This document shows, piece by piece, positions 54,999 to 64,000 of a DNA stretch of 64,000 bases (the stretch's first letter is position 1; every line of letters starts with the position of its first letter). Origin of the DNA: Pseudomonas sp. S06B 330 (GTDB lineage: Bacteria; Pseudomonadota; Gammaproteobacteria; Pseudomonadales; Pseudomonadaceae). A program made the translations under genes and the position numbers. Below the pieces are notes generated by a model, which was not told the DNA's origin, ran no database searches, and worked only from the letters and a program-made list of their open reading frames with translations. The DNA lies in contig NZ_CP088149.1 of the NCBI RefSeq assembly GCF_002845275.2, positions 4,522,501 through 4,586,500 on the forward strand. The letters run 5' to 3'.

Positions 54999-57485
54999 AT
55001 GACCCGTTCCCCCTTGCGCCGCTTGATCTTTGGCGCTCTGCGTCGCCTGTTGTACCTGTGGGTTCGCTCCGAGACCATCAATCAGTCGTCCTTCACCCTG
55101 AACCTGGATCGCAGCCGGCCGGTGTTCTACGCGTTGCAGTCGCCGTCGTTGACCGACCTGGCCGTGCTCGACCGTGAATGCACCAAAGCCGGGCTACCAC
55201 GCCCGGTGTTGCCGGTGGCGGTGGGTACCCTAGAAGAGCCGGCCGCGTTCTTCTACCTGACTCCGGAGCCAGACTGGCTAGGTCGCCAGGACAAGCGCGG
55301 CGCGCCGCCGACCTTGTCGCGGTTGGTCAATGCCATCAGCCAGCATGCCGAAGAGGACGCACAGATCATTCCGGTCAGCGTGTTCTGGGGCCAGTCGCCA
55401 GCCAGTGAATCAAGCCCATGGAAACTACTGTTTGCTGACAGCTGGGCGGTTACCGGTCGCCTACGACGGTTGCTGACCGTGCTGATTCTGGGCCGCAAGA
55501 CCCGTGTGCAGTTTTCCGCCCCCATTCACCTGCGCGAGCTGGTGCAGCACAACAAAGGCCACGAGCGCACGGTACGCATGGCCCAGCGCATGCTGCGGGT
55601 ACACTTTCGCAACCTCAAGACCGCCGTCATCGGCCCGGACATTTCGCACCGCCGCAACCTGGTCAAAGGCCTGGTCCACGACCCACTGGTGCGCCAAGCC
55701 ATCGCCGATGAGGCCGAGCGCGAGAAAATCCCCCTGGCCAAGGCTGAAGCCCAGGCCCTGCGCTACGGCAACGAAATTGCCTCGGACTACACCTATACCG
55801 CCATTCGCTTTCTCGAAGTGATACTCAGCTGGTTCTGGAACAAGATCTACGACGGTATCAAGGTCAACCATATCGAGCAGGTCCAGGGCATTGCCCCAGG
55901 CCATGAAGTCATCTACGTGCCCTGCCACCGTAGCCATATCGATTACCTGCTGCTGTCGTACCTGCTGTTTCGCAACGGCCTTACCCCGCCGCACATCGCC
56001 GCCGGGATCAACCTCAACATGCCAGTGATCGGCGGCCTGCTGCGTCGCGGCGGGGCCTTCTTCATGCGCCGTACTTTCAAGGGGAATCCGCTGTACACGG
56101 CAGTGTTCAACGAATACCTGCACACCTTGTTCACCAAGGGTTTCCCAGTAGAGTACTTTGTCGAAGGCGGGCGCTCACGCACCGGGCGCATGCTGCAACC
56201 GAAGACTGGCATGCTGGCCATTACCCTGCGCAGTTATTTGCGCTCTTCGCGCACGCCGATCGTCTTCGTCCCGGTGTATATCGGCTACGAGCGCGTGCTT
56301 GAGGGGCGCACCTACCTGGGCGAACTGCGTGGCGCGAGCAAGAAGAAAGAGTCGATCTTCGACATCTTCAAAGTCATCGGCGCGCTCAAGCAGCGGTTCG
56401 GTCAGGTGGCCGTGAATTTCGGCGAGCCGATCCGCCTTGGCGCCTTCCTCGACCAACAGCAGCCTGGCTGGCGCGAACAGGCGCACGCCCCGCAGTTCCG
56501 CCCAAGCTGGCTCAACGAAACCACCTCACGCCTGGGTGAGAAGGTTGCACGCCACCTCAATGAAGCGGCCGCAATCAACCCGGTCAATCTGGTGGCCCTG
56601 GCCTTGCTGTCCACCAGCCGCCTGGCGCTTGACGAACGCGCCCTGGCGCGGGTGCTGGATCTGTACCTGGCGTTGCTGCGCAGCGTACCGTACTCGCCGC
56701 ACACCACTTTGCCCGAAGGTGATGGCCTGGCTCTGATCAGTTACGTCAAGGGTATGGACCTGCTGGCTGAGCAAAGTGATGCGCTGGGCAGGATTCTCTA
56801 CCTGGACGAGCAGAATGCGGTACTGATGACCTATTACCGCAACAACGTCCTACACATCGTTGCCCTGCCGGCGCTGCTGGCCAGCTTTTTCCAGAGCAGC
56901 TCACGCATGAGCCGCGACCTGATCCTGCAATACACCCGAGCGCTGTACCCGTACCTGCAGTCGGAGCTGTTCATTCGCTGGGACCTCGAAGAGCTGGACG
57001 ACGTCGTTGATCAATGGCTGCAAGCCTTTGTCGAGCAGGGGCTGCTGCGTTACGAAAATGGCGTGTACCTGCGTCCAGCGCCAAGCTCACGACAGTTTGT
57101 GCTGCTGACCCTGCTGGCGCGGGCCATCACCCAGACGCTGCAGCGTTTCTACATGGCCACGGCCCTGCTGCTTAACAGTGGCCAGCACACCTTAAGCGCC
57201 GAAGAACTGGAGGATCTGTGCGTGATCATGGCCCAGCGCCTGTCGATCTTGCATGGGCTCAATGCGCCGGAGTTTTTCGACAAGACCCTGTTCCGCCACT
57301 TTATCCAGACCCAGATCAAACAAGGCGTGCTGCGCCCGGATACCCATGGCAAGCTCGGTTACCACGAGAAACTCAGTGAGCTGGCAGAGGGTGCGGCCAA
57401 GCGTGTGCTGTCCGCTGAGATTCGCCTGTCGATCCGTCAGGTGGCCTTGCACCGCAGCGAGGATATTCCCGAAACAACGGCATAG
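54999..57485 (+). CDS. plsB: glycerol-3-phosphate 1-O-acyltransferase PlsB
   Basis: First acylation of glycerol 3-phosphate in phospholipid synthesis, at the inner membrane. 828 aa. Acyltransferase motifs in order: block [12 protein letters not shown] with His310 and Asp315, block [15 protein letters not shown], block [16 protein letters not shown] and block [15 protein letters not shown] large C-terminal region without assigned motifs follows, as in the family. The start ATG has a weak ribosome binding site (AGAG). Divergent from the cold-shock gene and downstream of a possible sigma-E promoter. Confidence 0.97.
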   Translation: MTRSPLRRLIFGALRRLLYLWVRSETINQSSFTLNLDRSRPVFYALQSPSLTDLAVLDRECTKAGLPRPVLPVAVGTLEEPAAFFYLTPEPDWLGRQDKRGAPPTLSRLVNAISQHAEEDAQIIPVSVFWGQSPASESSPWKLLFADSWAVTGRLRRLLTVLILGRKTRVQFSAPIHLRELVQHNKGHERTVRMAQRMLRVHFRNLKTAVIGPDISHRRNLVKGLVHDPLVRQAIADEAEREKIPLAKAEAQALRYGNEIASDYTYTAIRFLEVILSWFWNKIYDGIKVNHIEQVQGIAPGHEVIYVPCHRSHIDYLLLSYLLFRNGLTPPHIAAGINLNMPVIGGLLRRGGAFFMRRTFKGNPLYTAVFNEYLHTLFTKGFPVEYFVEGGRSRTGRMLQPKTGMLAITLRSYLRSSRTPIVFVPVYIGYERVLEGRTYLGELRGASKKKESIFDIFKVIGALKQRFGQVAVNFGEPIRLGAFLDQQQPGWREQAHAPQFRPSWLNETTSRLGEKVARHLNEAAAINPVNLVALALLSTSRLALDERALARVLDLYLALLRSVPYSPHTTLPEGDGLALISYVKGMDLLAEQSDALGRILYLDEQNAVLMTYYRNNVLHIVALPALLASFFQSSSRMSRDLILQYTRALYPYLQSELFIRWDLEELDDVVDQWLQAFVEQGLLRYENGVYLRPAPSSRQFVLLTLLARAITQTLQRFYMATALLLNSGQHTLSAEELEDLCVIMAQRLSILHGLNAPEFFDKTLFRHFIQTQIKQGVLRPDTHGKLGYHEKLSELAEGAAKRVLSAEIRLSIRQVALHRSEDIPETTA

Positions 57486-57566
57486 TCCTAACTGACTGTG
57501 TCTTGGAGTAATACGACTTAACCGGTTGGCTGCCGCTGCTGCGGCACCTTCCTCAAGGAGCTTTAG

Positions 57567-57965
57567 ATGAAAAAACTGTCCCTGATCCTACTGGGTAGCC
57601 TGCTCGCCGCCTGCAGCAGTAACCCCTCGCCCCCCAAGGCCAGCCTGGAAGGCGAAGTGTTCTACCTCCAGCGCATTGCCCTGCCGCCTGCCGCCACGCT
57701 GAGTGTCGCGTTGCAGGACGTGTCGTTGATGGACGCACCGGCGGTGACCCTGGCCAGCCAGAACGGTCCGATCAAGGGCAACGTCCCGCTGCCTTTCCAT
57801 TTGAACTACGACCCGGCCCAAGTCAAGCCTGGCCACCGCTACGCAATCAGCGCGCGAATCGAGCTGGATGGCAAGCTTTTGTTCATCAACACCGAACACC
57901 ATGGCGTGCAACTTGATGGCAACGATCCGCAACCGTTGCGTATCAAGGTCGATGCTGTTCGCTGA
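57567..57965 (+). CDS. YbaY/YscW-family lipoprotein
   Basis: 132 aa. A lipoprotein signal peptide with lipobox LLAAC ends at Cys16; residues after it (SSNP) do not suggest inner-membrane retention, so the outer membrane is likely. The remaining beta-rich domain (ASLEGEVFYLQRIALPPAATLSVALQDVS) fits the YbaY/YscW pilotin-like family. AAGGAG lies nine bases before the ATG. No type III genes are nearby, so a secretion pilotin role is not suggested. Role unknown. Confidence 0.85.
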   Translation: MKKLSLILLGSLLAACSSNPSPPKASLEGEVFYLQRIALPPAATLSVALQDVSLMDAPAVTLASQNGPIKGNVPLPFHLNYDPAQVKPGHRYAISARIELDGKLLFINTEHHGVQLDGNDPQPLRIKVDAVR

Positions 57966-57998
57966 TAGCCCGACGTGATTTTTGATAAGGATGCTGCC

Positions 57999-58688
57999 AT
58001 GTTCCGCCCTGCTCTTACCTTTACCGGCCTGTGCGCCGGCCTCTTGCTGTCGGCCAACGCCTTGGCGTTGTCGCTCAGCGATCTGTCGCAAAAAGACGCC
58101 TCTGGTGGCTTGAAAGATGCCCTGACCCAAGGCGCTCAGGTTGCCGTGAAGCAACTGGGTACTCCTGGGGGGTTCAGCAACAACCCTGAGGTGCGCATCG
58201 AATTGCCGGGCAAGCTCGGCAAAGTCGCAAAGAAAATGAAGCAGTTCGGTATGGGCGCCGAGGTCGACGCACTTGAAGCCAGCATGAACCAGGCCGCTGA
58301 GGCCGCTATGCCTCAGGCCCAGGCGCTACTGGTCGATGCCGTGAAGAAAATGACTGTCGATGATGCCAAGGGCATTCTCGCTGGCGGCAATGACTCAGCC
58401 ACCCAATACCTGAACAAGACCAGCCGCGAGCAGATCCGCGCCAAGTTCTTGCCGATCGTCAAGAAGGCGACCGATCAGGTCGGCGTGGCTCAGCAGTACA
58501 ACAGCTTTGCCGGGCAAGCGGCAGCATTTGGCGTGTTGGATGCCAAGAGTGCCAATGTCGAAGGTTACGTGACCGAGCAAGCGCTCAATGGTCTGTTTGA
58601 AATGATTGCCAAGCAGGAAGAAGGCATTCGCCAGAACCCGGCGGCAGCAGCTACCGGCCTGGCCAAGAAGGTCTTTGGCGCACTGTAA
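57999..58688 (+). CDS. DUF4197 periplasmic protein
   Basis: 229 aa from the ATG at 57999, which follows AAGGA; an ATG eight codons upstream would put a charged stretch ahead of the signal peptide. A signal peptide is at about 1-24 (..GLCAGLLLSANALA). The mature helical protein (LSLSDLSQKDASGGLKDALTQGAQVAV..) matches the DUF4197 family, of unknown function. In P. aeruginosa the same pair of genes stands between plsB and mexK, as recalled. Confidence 0.88.
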   Translation: MFRPALTFTGLCAGLLLSANALALSLSDLSQKDASGGLKDALTQGAQVAVKQLGTPGGFSNNPEVRIELPGKLGKVAKKMKQFGMGAEVDALEASMNQAAEAAMPQAQALLVDAVKKMTVDDAKGILAGGNDSATQYLNKTSREQIRAKFLPIVKKATDQVGVAQQYNSFAGQAAAFGVLDAKSANVEGYVTEQALNGLFEMIAKQEEGIRQNPAAAATGLAKKVFGAL

Positions 58689-58696
58689 GCTACCAC

Positions 58697-58716
58697 GGGG
58701 CTGCTTTCGCAGCCCC
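58697..58716 (+). terminator. hairpin after the DUF4197 gene
   Basis: GGGGCTGC-tttc-GCAGCCCC, a perfect 8-bp stem, lies eight bases after the stop and runs directly into a REP unit. No T-tract. Confidence 0.6.
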
Positions 58717-58792
58717 TCGCCGGCAAGGCCGGCTCCCACAGGTGTTGCAAGCAATGATCACCTTGCGGAAGCTGGTCTTGCCACCGTCAAGC
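58717..58792. repeat. REP pair, copy 4, before the end of mexK
   Basis: An inverted unit TCGCCGGCAAGGCCGGCTCC.. (58717-58742) identical in its core to copy 3, and a diverged direct unit TGCGGAAGCTGGTCTTGCCA.. (about 58764-58790). The second unit reaches the mexK stop codon. Confidence 0.75.
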
Positions 58793-61700
58793 CTTCTTCA
58801 CCCTGAACCACGCCGCATACAGTGCCGGCAGGAACAACAGCGTCAACGCCGTCGCCACGATCAACCCGCCCATGATCGCCACCGCCATCGGTCCGAAGAA
58901 CACGCTGCGTGACAGCGGGATCATCGCCAGCACGGCAGCCAGCGCGGTGAGTACGATAGGCCGGAAACGTCGCACCGTCGCTTCGATGATTGCCTGCCAG
59001 CGGTCCAGCCCCGCAGCAATGTCCTGTTCGATCTGATCGACCAGGATCACTGAGTTGCGCATGATCATCCCTGACAAGGCAATGGTTCCCAGCATGGCGA
59101 CAAAACCAAACGGCTGGCGGAACACCAGCAGGAACAAGGTCACCCCGATCAGCCCCAGTGGTGCGGTGAGGAACACCATCACCGTGCGTGAAAAGCTGCG
59201 CAGTTGCAGCATCAGCAAGGTCAGCACCACGACGATGAACAGCGGCACACCGGCATTGACCGACTTCTGTCCTCGGGTAGAGTCTTCCACCGTACCACCG
59301 ACGTCCAACAGGTAACCATCCGGCAACTCGGCACGCACCGCATCCAGGGTCGGCAGGATTTGCTTGACCAGGGTGACCGGTTGTTCTTTGCCGTAGATAT
59401 CAGCACGCACGGTGACGTTGGGCAGGCGATTACGGTGCCAGATGATGCCTTCCTCGAAACCGTATTCCAACGTCGCCACCTGCGACAGGGCAACACTGCG
59501 ACCATTGTCGGTCGGCACCGCCAGGCTCGGCAGATTGGCAAGCTCGGTACGCTCCTGTTGGGTACCACGCAGGAGGATCTCGATCAGCTCGTTGTCTTCA
59601 CGGAACTGACTGACCGACGACCCGGTTAGCGAGCTCTGCAGGAACTTGGCCAGGTTGGCGGTACTCACCCCAAGCGCACGAGCGCGGTCTTGGTCGATAT
59701 TGAGGTAGACCACCTTGCTCGGCTCTTCCCAGTCCAGGTGCACGTTGACCACATGTGGGTTCTCGCGGACCTTGGCCGCCACCTTGCGCGCCAAGGCACG
59801 AACCTGCTCGATATGCTCCCCCGTGACCCGGAACTGCACCGGATAACCCACTGGTGGACCGTTTTCCAGACGCGTGACCCGCGAACGCAGGTCTGGGAAC
59901 TGCTCATCGAGGGTGGCAATCAACCAACTGCGTAGCGCTTCACGCTCTTCAATGGTTTTTGCCAGAACCACGAATTGAGCGAAGCTGGCGGCCGGCAATT
60001 GCTGATCCAGCGGCAGGTAAAAACGTGGCGAACCGGTGCCTACATAGGCGACGTAGTTGTCGATACCCGCGCGGTCTTTAAGCATCGCCTCCAGGCGCTT
60101 GACCTGCTCGGCGGTATTGCTCAGCGATGCGCCTTCGGCCAGTTTCAAGTCGACCATCAGTTCCAGTCGCCCGGAAGCCGGGAAGAATTGCTGGGGCACG
60201 AATCGGAACAGCACGATGCTGCCAATGAACAGCGCAAGAGTCGCCACGATTACCGTTTTGCGCCGCTCCACACACCACCCGACCAGGCGCCGAACCCGTT
60301 GGTAGAACGGCGTGCCGTAGGGGTCAGGGCCGCCTTCAGCGGTGCCATGCTTGGCCGCATGCAGCTTGGCCAGGTCGGGCAGCAGCCGCTGGCCCAAATA
60401 CGGCACAAACACCACGGCGGCAATCCACGAGGCAATCAGGGCGATGGTCACCACCTGGAAAATCGAACGGGTGTACTCACCGGTGCTGGACTGAGCGGTG
60501 GCGATAGGCAAAAAGCCTGCTGCCGTGATCAAGGTGCCGGTGAGCATCGGAAACGCGGTGCTGGTCCAGGCATAACTGGCGGCTTTGATCCGGTCATAAC
60601 CCTGCTCCATCTTGATCGCCATCATCTCCACGGCGATGATCGCGTCGTCCACCAGCAACCCCAGGGCCAGTACCAGTGCCCCGAGAGAAATCTTGTGCAG
60701 GCCGATGCCGAGGTAATACATGGTGGCAAAGGTCATCGCCAACACCAGGGGAATCGCCAGGGCTACCACCAGGCCGGTGCGCATGCCGAGCGAGAAGAAA
60801 CTCACCAGCAACACGATCGCCAGTGCCTCGACCAGCACCTGGACAAATTCACCGACCCCGGTTTTCACCGCCGCTGGCTGATCCGAAACCTTGCGCAACT
60901 CCATACCGGCCGGGAGATTATTGGCAATACGGGCGAACTCGGCTTCCAGCGCCTTGCCCAGCACCAGAATGTCGCCACCGGCTTTCATCGACACGGCGAG
61001 GCCAATGGCATCTTGGCCCATGAAGCGCATGCGTGGCGCGGGTGGGTCGTTGAACCCACGACGCACCTGAGCCACATCACCGATACGGAACGTACGGTCA
61101 CCCACCCGGATGGGGAACTGTTCTATCTGCTCGACGGTGTCAAAGCGCCCACTTACCCGCAGTTGCAAGCGCTCACTGGGGGTCTCGAAGAAACCGGCGG
61201 TGCTGACCGCGTTCTGCTCCTCAAGCGCCTGTTGTACGGCTGCCAGAGGTAAACCGAGGGTGGCCAGTTTGAGGTTGGACAGCTCGATCCAGATCTTTTC
61301 ATCCTGCAAGCCGAGCAACTCGACCTTGCCCACATCCTTGACCCGTTGCAGTTGGATCTGCACGCGGTCGGCGTAATCCTTGAGCACGGCATAGTCGAAA
61401 CCTTCGCCGGTCAGCGCATAGATATTGCCGAAGGTGGTGCCGAACTCATCGTTGAAAAACGGCCCTTGAATGCCGGGGGGCAGAGTATGACGAATATCAG
61501 CGACTTTCTTGCGGATCTGATACCAAAGCTCGGGAATATCAGCCGAGTGCATTGAATCACGGGCTATAAAGGTGACTTGCGACTCACCGGGGCGGGAGAA
61601 AGAAACAATCCTCTCGTACTCACCGGTCTCCATCAGCTTTTTTTCGATGCGCTCGGTGACCTGCCGCGAGACTTCCTCAGCGCTGGCGCCGGGCCAGAGG

Positions 61701-61852
61701 GTGCGAATCACCATGGCTTTGAAGGTGAAGGGCGGGTCTTCGCTCTGCCCCAGTTTGGTGTAAGACAAAGCGCCGACCATAGCCAGCAGAATCATCAGGA
61801 ACAGCACAATTTGCCGGTTGCGCAGCGCCCAGGCGGAAAGGTTGAAACCCAT
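58787..61852 (-). CDS. mexK: RND multidrug efflux transporter, MexK-like
   Basis: The inner-membrane proton-driven pump of a tripartite efflux system. 1021 aa with two repeats of one membrane segment, a large periplasmic loop and five or six further segments. The proton-relay aspartates are seen in ALGLLVDDAIIAVEMM. Downstream of mexJ with a six-base gap and flanked by mexL and the plsB-side genes, as in the P. aeruginosa mexJK locus, which exports triclosan and some antibiotics. No outer-membrane channel gene is present here, so it must borrow one, such as an OprM- or OpmH-type protein. Substrates here are inferred. Confidence 0.9.
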   Translation of the reverse strand: MGFNLSAWALRNRQIVLFLMILLAMVGALSYTKLGQSEDPPFTFKAMVIRTLWPGASAEEVSRQVTERIEKKLMETGEYERIVSFSRPGESQVTFIARDSMHSADIPELWYQIRKKVADIRHTLPPGIQGPFFNDEFGTTFGNIYALTGEGFDYAVLKDYADRVQIQLQRVKDVGKVELLGLQDEKIWIELSNLKLATLGLPLAAVQQALEEQNAVSTAGFFETPSERLQLRVSGRFDTVEQIEQFPIRVGDRTFRIGDVAQVRRGFNDPPAPRMRFMGQDAIGLAVSMKAGGDILVLGKALEAEFARIANNLPAGMELRKVSDQPAAVKTGVGEFVQVLVEALAIVLLVSFFSLGMRTGLVVALAIPLVLAMTFATMYYLGIGLHKISLGALVLALGLLVDDAIIAVEMMAIKMEQGYDRIKAASYAWTSTAFPMLTGTLITAAGFLPIATAQSSTGEYTRSIFQVVTIALIASWIAAVVFVPYLGQRLLPDLAKLHAAKHGTAEGGPDPYGTPFYQRVRRLVGWCVERRKTVIVATLALFIGSIVLFRFVPQQFFPASGRLELMVDLKLAEGASLSNTAEQVKRLEAMLKDRAGIDNYVAYVGTGSPRFYLPLDQQLPAASFAQFVVLAKTIEEREALRSWLIATLDEQFPDLRSRVTRLENGPPVGYPVQFRVTGEHIEQVRALARKVAAKVRENPHVVNVHLDWEEPSKVVYLNIDQDRARALGVSTANLAKFLQSSLTGSSVSQFREDNELIEILLRGTQQERTELANLPSLAVPTDNGRSVALSQVATLEYGFEEGIIWHRNRLPNVTVRADIYGKEQPVTLVKQILPTLDAVRAELPDGYLLDVGGTVEDSTRGQKSVNAGVPLFIVVVLTLLMLQLRSFSRTVMVFLTAPLGLIGVTLFLLVFRQPFGFVAMLGTIALSGMIMRNSVILVDQIEQDIAAGLDRWQAIIEATVRRFRPIVLTALAAVLAMIPLSRSVFFGPMAVAIMGGLIVATALTLLFLPALYAAWFRVKKA

Positions 61853-61858
61853 CGGGAC

Positions 61859-62959
61859 TTACTCCTTGGCCGCCAGATTCACCACACGATTGGAACGATC
61901 TACCGGTCGTACCTGCTGCCCCTCCTGGAGCACATGCACACCGGCCGCCACGACCCAGTCCGACGCATTGAGGCCTTCAAGCACCGGCACACTGTTTTCA
62001 CCATAGGCGCCCACCCGTACCGGAACACGCTTGAGGGTATTGTTGGCATCCACCCGCCAGACGTAGGTCTGGCCGTTTTCAGCGGTCAACGCCGACAGGG
62101 GTACTGCCAGCGGCACCTGCTGATCATGCTGGATAAACACCCGGGCACTCTGCCCCAATTCCGCTGGCACCTTGCCGGCGCTGAAGGCGATCCGTGCAGC
62201 GAAGGTCCGCGAGCGTGGATCGGCCGACGGTGACAATTCACGAATACGGCCGTTGAAACGCTGATCCGGTTGCGACCACAACTCGACCGACACCGGTTGA
62301 CCGACTTTGAAACGGCCGAAATGCTGCTCCGGCAAGCCGATCAGCACTTCGCGCTCACCGTCAGTGGCCAGGGTAAACACCGTCTGACCCGCCGACACCA
62401 CCTGCCCTACCTCAACCTGGCGCTTGGCGATCACCCCATCCTGGGAGGCACGCAGCACCGCATACTCAGCCTGGTTGCCGGCCACATCAAATTCGGCACG
62501 CACCTGCTTGAGCCGGGCCAGGCCGGCGCGGTAAAGGTTTTCCGCGTTGTCGTACTGCGAACGACTGACCATCTGCCGCTCCAGCAGCGTCTTGTAGCGA
62601 TCCCGCTCAGTCTTGACCAAATTAAGGTTGGCTTCAGCGGCAGCCAACTGCGCGCGGCTGGCCTCCAACTGCAGGCGCACATCCTGTGGGTCGAGTTCGG
62701 CCAATGGCTGCTCAGCCTTGACCCGCTGCCCCTCCTCCACCAAGCGTTTGCTGACCTTGCCGGCAATGCGGAAGGCCAACTCCGGCTCAAAGCGCGCGCG
62801 TACCTCACCCGGGTAGCTGTCGGCAGCGGCGCTGGCCGGTTGCGGCTGCACCACCATGGCAGGACGCAGGGAAGTCTGCGGCGCACTCTCCTGCCCGCAG
62901 GCAGTGAGCAACAGGGCAAACGCAAGGGGCGCAGCGAGGGGCAAGGCAAGGCGCAACAT
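61859..62959 (-). CDS. mexJ: efflux periplasmic adaptor, MexJ-like lipoprotein
   Basis: The membrane fusion protein linking the RND pump to the outer-membrane channel. 366 aa. A lipoprotein signal ends in LLTAC with Cys21. A lipoyl-type half motif (FRIAGKVSKRLVEEGQRVKAEQPLAELDP), a helical hairpin (about 95-155), the second lipoyl half (DGVIAKRQVEVGQVVSAGQ) and beta-barrel parts follow. GAAAGG lies before the ATG. Its promoter overlaps a perfect palindrome likely bound by MexL. Confidence 0.92.
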   Translation of the reverse strand: MLRLALPLAAPLAFALLLTACGQESAPQTSLRPAMVVQPQPASAAADSYPGEVRARFEPELAFRIAGKVSKRLVEEGQRVKAEQPLAELDPQDVRLQLEASRAQLAAAEANLNLVKTERDRYKTLLERQMVSRSQYDNAENLYRAGLARLKQVRAEFDVAGNQAEYAVLRASQDGVIAKRQVEVGQVVSAGQTVFTLATDGEREVLIGLPEQHFGRFKVGQPVSVELWSQPDQRFNGRIRELSPSADPRSRTFAARIAFSAGKVPAELGQSARVFIQHDQQVPLAVPLSALTAENGQTYVWRVDANNTLKRVPVRVGAYGENSVPVLEGLNASDWVVAAGVHVLQEGQQVRPVDRSNRVVNLAAKE

Positions 62960-62995
62960 GATGAATGACCTTTCGCGAGTGACGCTTTGAATATT

Positions 62996-63011
62996 TATAC
63001 TCGCGAGTATA
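62996..63011. promoter_or_regulatory. MexL-type operator in the mexJ-mexL gap
   Basis: TATACTCGCGAGTATA is a perfect 16-bp palindrome, 37 bases from the mexJ ATG. It overlaps a TATAAA-like -10 on the mexJ strand, a good position for a TetR repressor. Its TCGCGAGT core recurs at 62973-62980, 28 bp away, as a possible second, weaker site. Confidence 0.7.
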
Positions 63012-63151
63012 TTAAATCAGGGAACCAGAGCGGGGAAGCGCCTGCCCAAGAGAAAAAACGTATTAACAGGCGTTGCTTATGACGATATCTGCCTGCTCCG
63101 TACGGGTCGGCGATGTACCATGTGCACTTACTGGAATCTGTACAACTGAAC

Positions 63152-63787
63152 ATGCCCAACGATCTCACCGCTCCCGTCGGCCCCGGCCGGCCCAAGGACC
63201 TGGCTAAACGCCAGGCCATTCTCGAGGCGGCCAAGCAGCTGTTTCTAACGCTTGGTTATGCCAGCACCAGCATGGATGCGGTCGCGACAGCGGCAGGTGT
63301 TTCAAAACTCACGGTCTACAGCCACTTCACCGACAAGGAGACGCTGTTCACTGCTGCGATCTCTGCCACCTGCACCGCGCAGTTGCCGGAGCTGATCTTC
63401 GAGCTGCCCGACAACGTGCCGCTGGAGCAGGTGCTGCTCAATATCGGCTGTGGTTTTCAGGCATTAATCAGCAGCGAGCAGTCGGTGCAACTGACCCGCC
63501 TGATCATGACCCTGGGCACCCAAGACCCCAAGCTCAGCCAGATCTTTTTCGAAGCCGGCCCGTTGCGGGTCCTGCGCGAAATGGAACTGCTGCTGCAGCG
63601 CGTCGACCAACGCGGCCTGCTGCGCATCGAGCACCCGGACAAAGCGGCGGAGCACTTCTTCTGCCTGCTTAAGGGCGCGCCGAACTATCGGCTGCTGCTC
63701 GGCTATTCCCCGGCCCTGGATACCGAAGCCGCTCACGCCCACGTTACCGAAGTGGTCGCGATGTTCTTGCGCGCTTATCGCCCCTGA
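63152..63787 (+). CDS. mexL: TetR-family repressor, MexL-like
   Basis: Probable repressor of mexJK and of itself. The start at 63152 (MPNDLTAPVGPGRPK) gives 211 aa; an in-frame ATG at 63113 adds 13 residues and cannot be excluded. The TetR helix-turn-helix is at about 35-60 (STSMDAVATAAGVSKLTVYSHF). The C-terminal ligand domain is all helical and variable. Divergent from mexJ with a palindromic operator between. Its stop TGA is immediately followed by the reverse-strand stop of rsmJ, the two forming TGATCA. Confidence 0.9.
   Translation: MPNDLTAPVGPGRPKDLAKRQAILEAAKQLFLTLGYASTSMDAVATAAGVSKLTVYSHFTDKETLFTAAISATCTAQLPELIFELPDNVPLEQVLLNIGCGFQALISSEQSVQLTRLIMTLGTQDPKLSQIFFEAGPLRVLREMELLLQRVDQRGLLRIEHPDKAAEHFFCLLKGAPNYRLLLGYSPALDTEAAHAHVTEVVAMFLRAYRP

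Positions 63788-64000
<213 letters not shown>

Overview
The window is a conserved chromosomal segment of a fluorescent-type Pseudomonas, most like the P. putida / P. fluorescens side of the genus. The evidence is the gene order mutS-fdxA-rsmZ-rpoS-nlpD-pcm-surE-truD-ispF, the long rpsB-to-dnaE cell-envelope cluster, the plsB-mexK-mexJ-mexL block, high GC, and four copies of the REP pair (core like TGTGGGAGC..GGC.TTGCC) typical of these genomes. Species cannot be fixed from the sequence alone. No rRNA, tRNA, CRISPR, prophage or transposase gene was seen.

Region by region. (1) 1-3050: the 3' part of mutS, fdxA with its terminator, then about 1.1 kb without a protein gene. This holds a REP pair, two short tandem repeats, an unexplained intergenic element and, on the minus strand, the small RNA gene rsmZ with terminator, promoter and a GacA-type upstream palindrome. 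(2) 3048-8163, minus strand: rpoS, nlpD (with a PsrA-type operator inside it), pcm, surE, truD, ispF. (3) 8241-11213: a formaldehyde detoxification unit, adhC-fghA, divergent from its probable LysR regulator. (4) 11235-18936, minus: ispD, ftsB, eno, kdsA, pyrG, tilS, accA. (5) 19035-33930, minus: dnaE, rnhB, lpxB, lpxA, fabZ, lpxD, skp, bamA, rseP, dxr, cdsA, uppS. These genes cover lipid A, outer-membrane assembly, isoprenoid, phospholipid and undecaprenyl synthesis. (6) 33949-37215, minus: frr, pyrH, tsf, rpsB. (7) 37556-42275, plus: map, glnD, dapC. (8) 42387-44877: a small metzincin protease gene and a convergent cation/proton antiporter, the most accessory-looking part. (9) 45110-49015: yffB-like gene, dapD, then csdA-csdE facing tcdA, which together suggest cyclic t6A tRNA modification. 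(10) 49307-54777: ndvB-type glucan synthase, dapE, rlmA, a small acidic protein and a convergent cold-shock gene. (11) 54999-64000: plsB, two secreted small proteins, the mexJK efflux operon with divergent mexL, and the 3' end of rsmJ.

Most of the window is housekeeping and well explained. The points most worth a second look are non-coding: rsmZ with its distal GacA box, the PsrA operator inside nlpD, a terminator that abuts the ispF start codon where a ribosome binding site should be, a hairpin that encloses the ribosome binding site of the metalloprotease gene, a perfect 14-bp palindrome between rpsB and map, and a sigma-E-like promoter before plsB. No wholly new system was identified.
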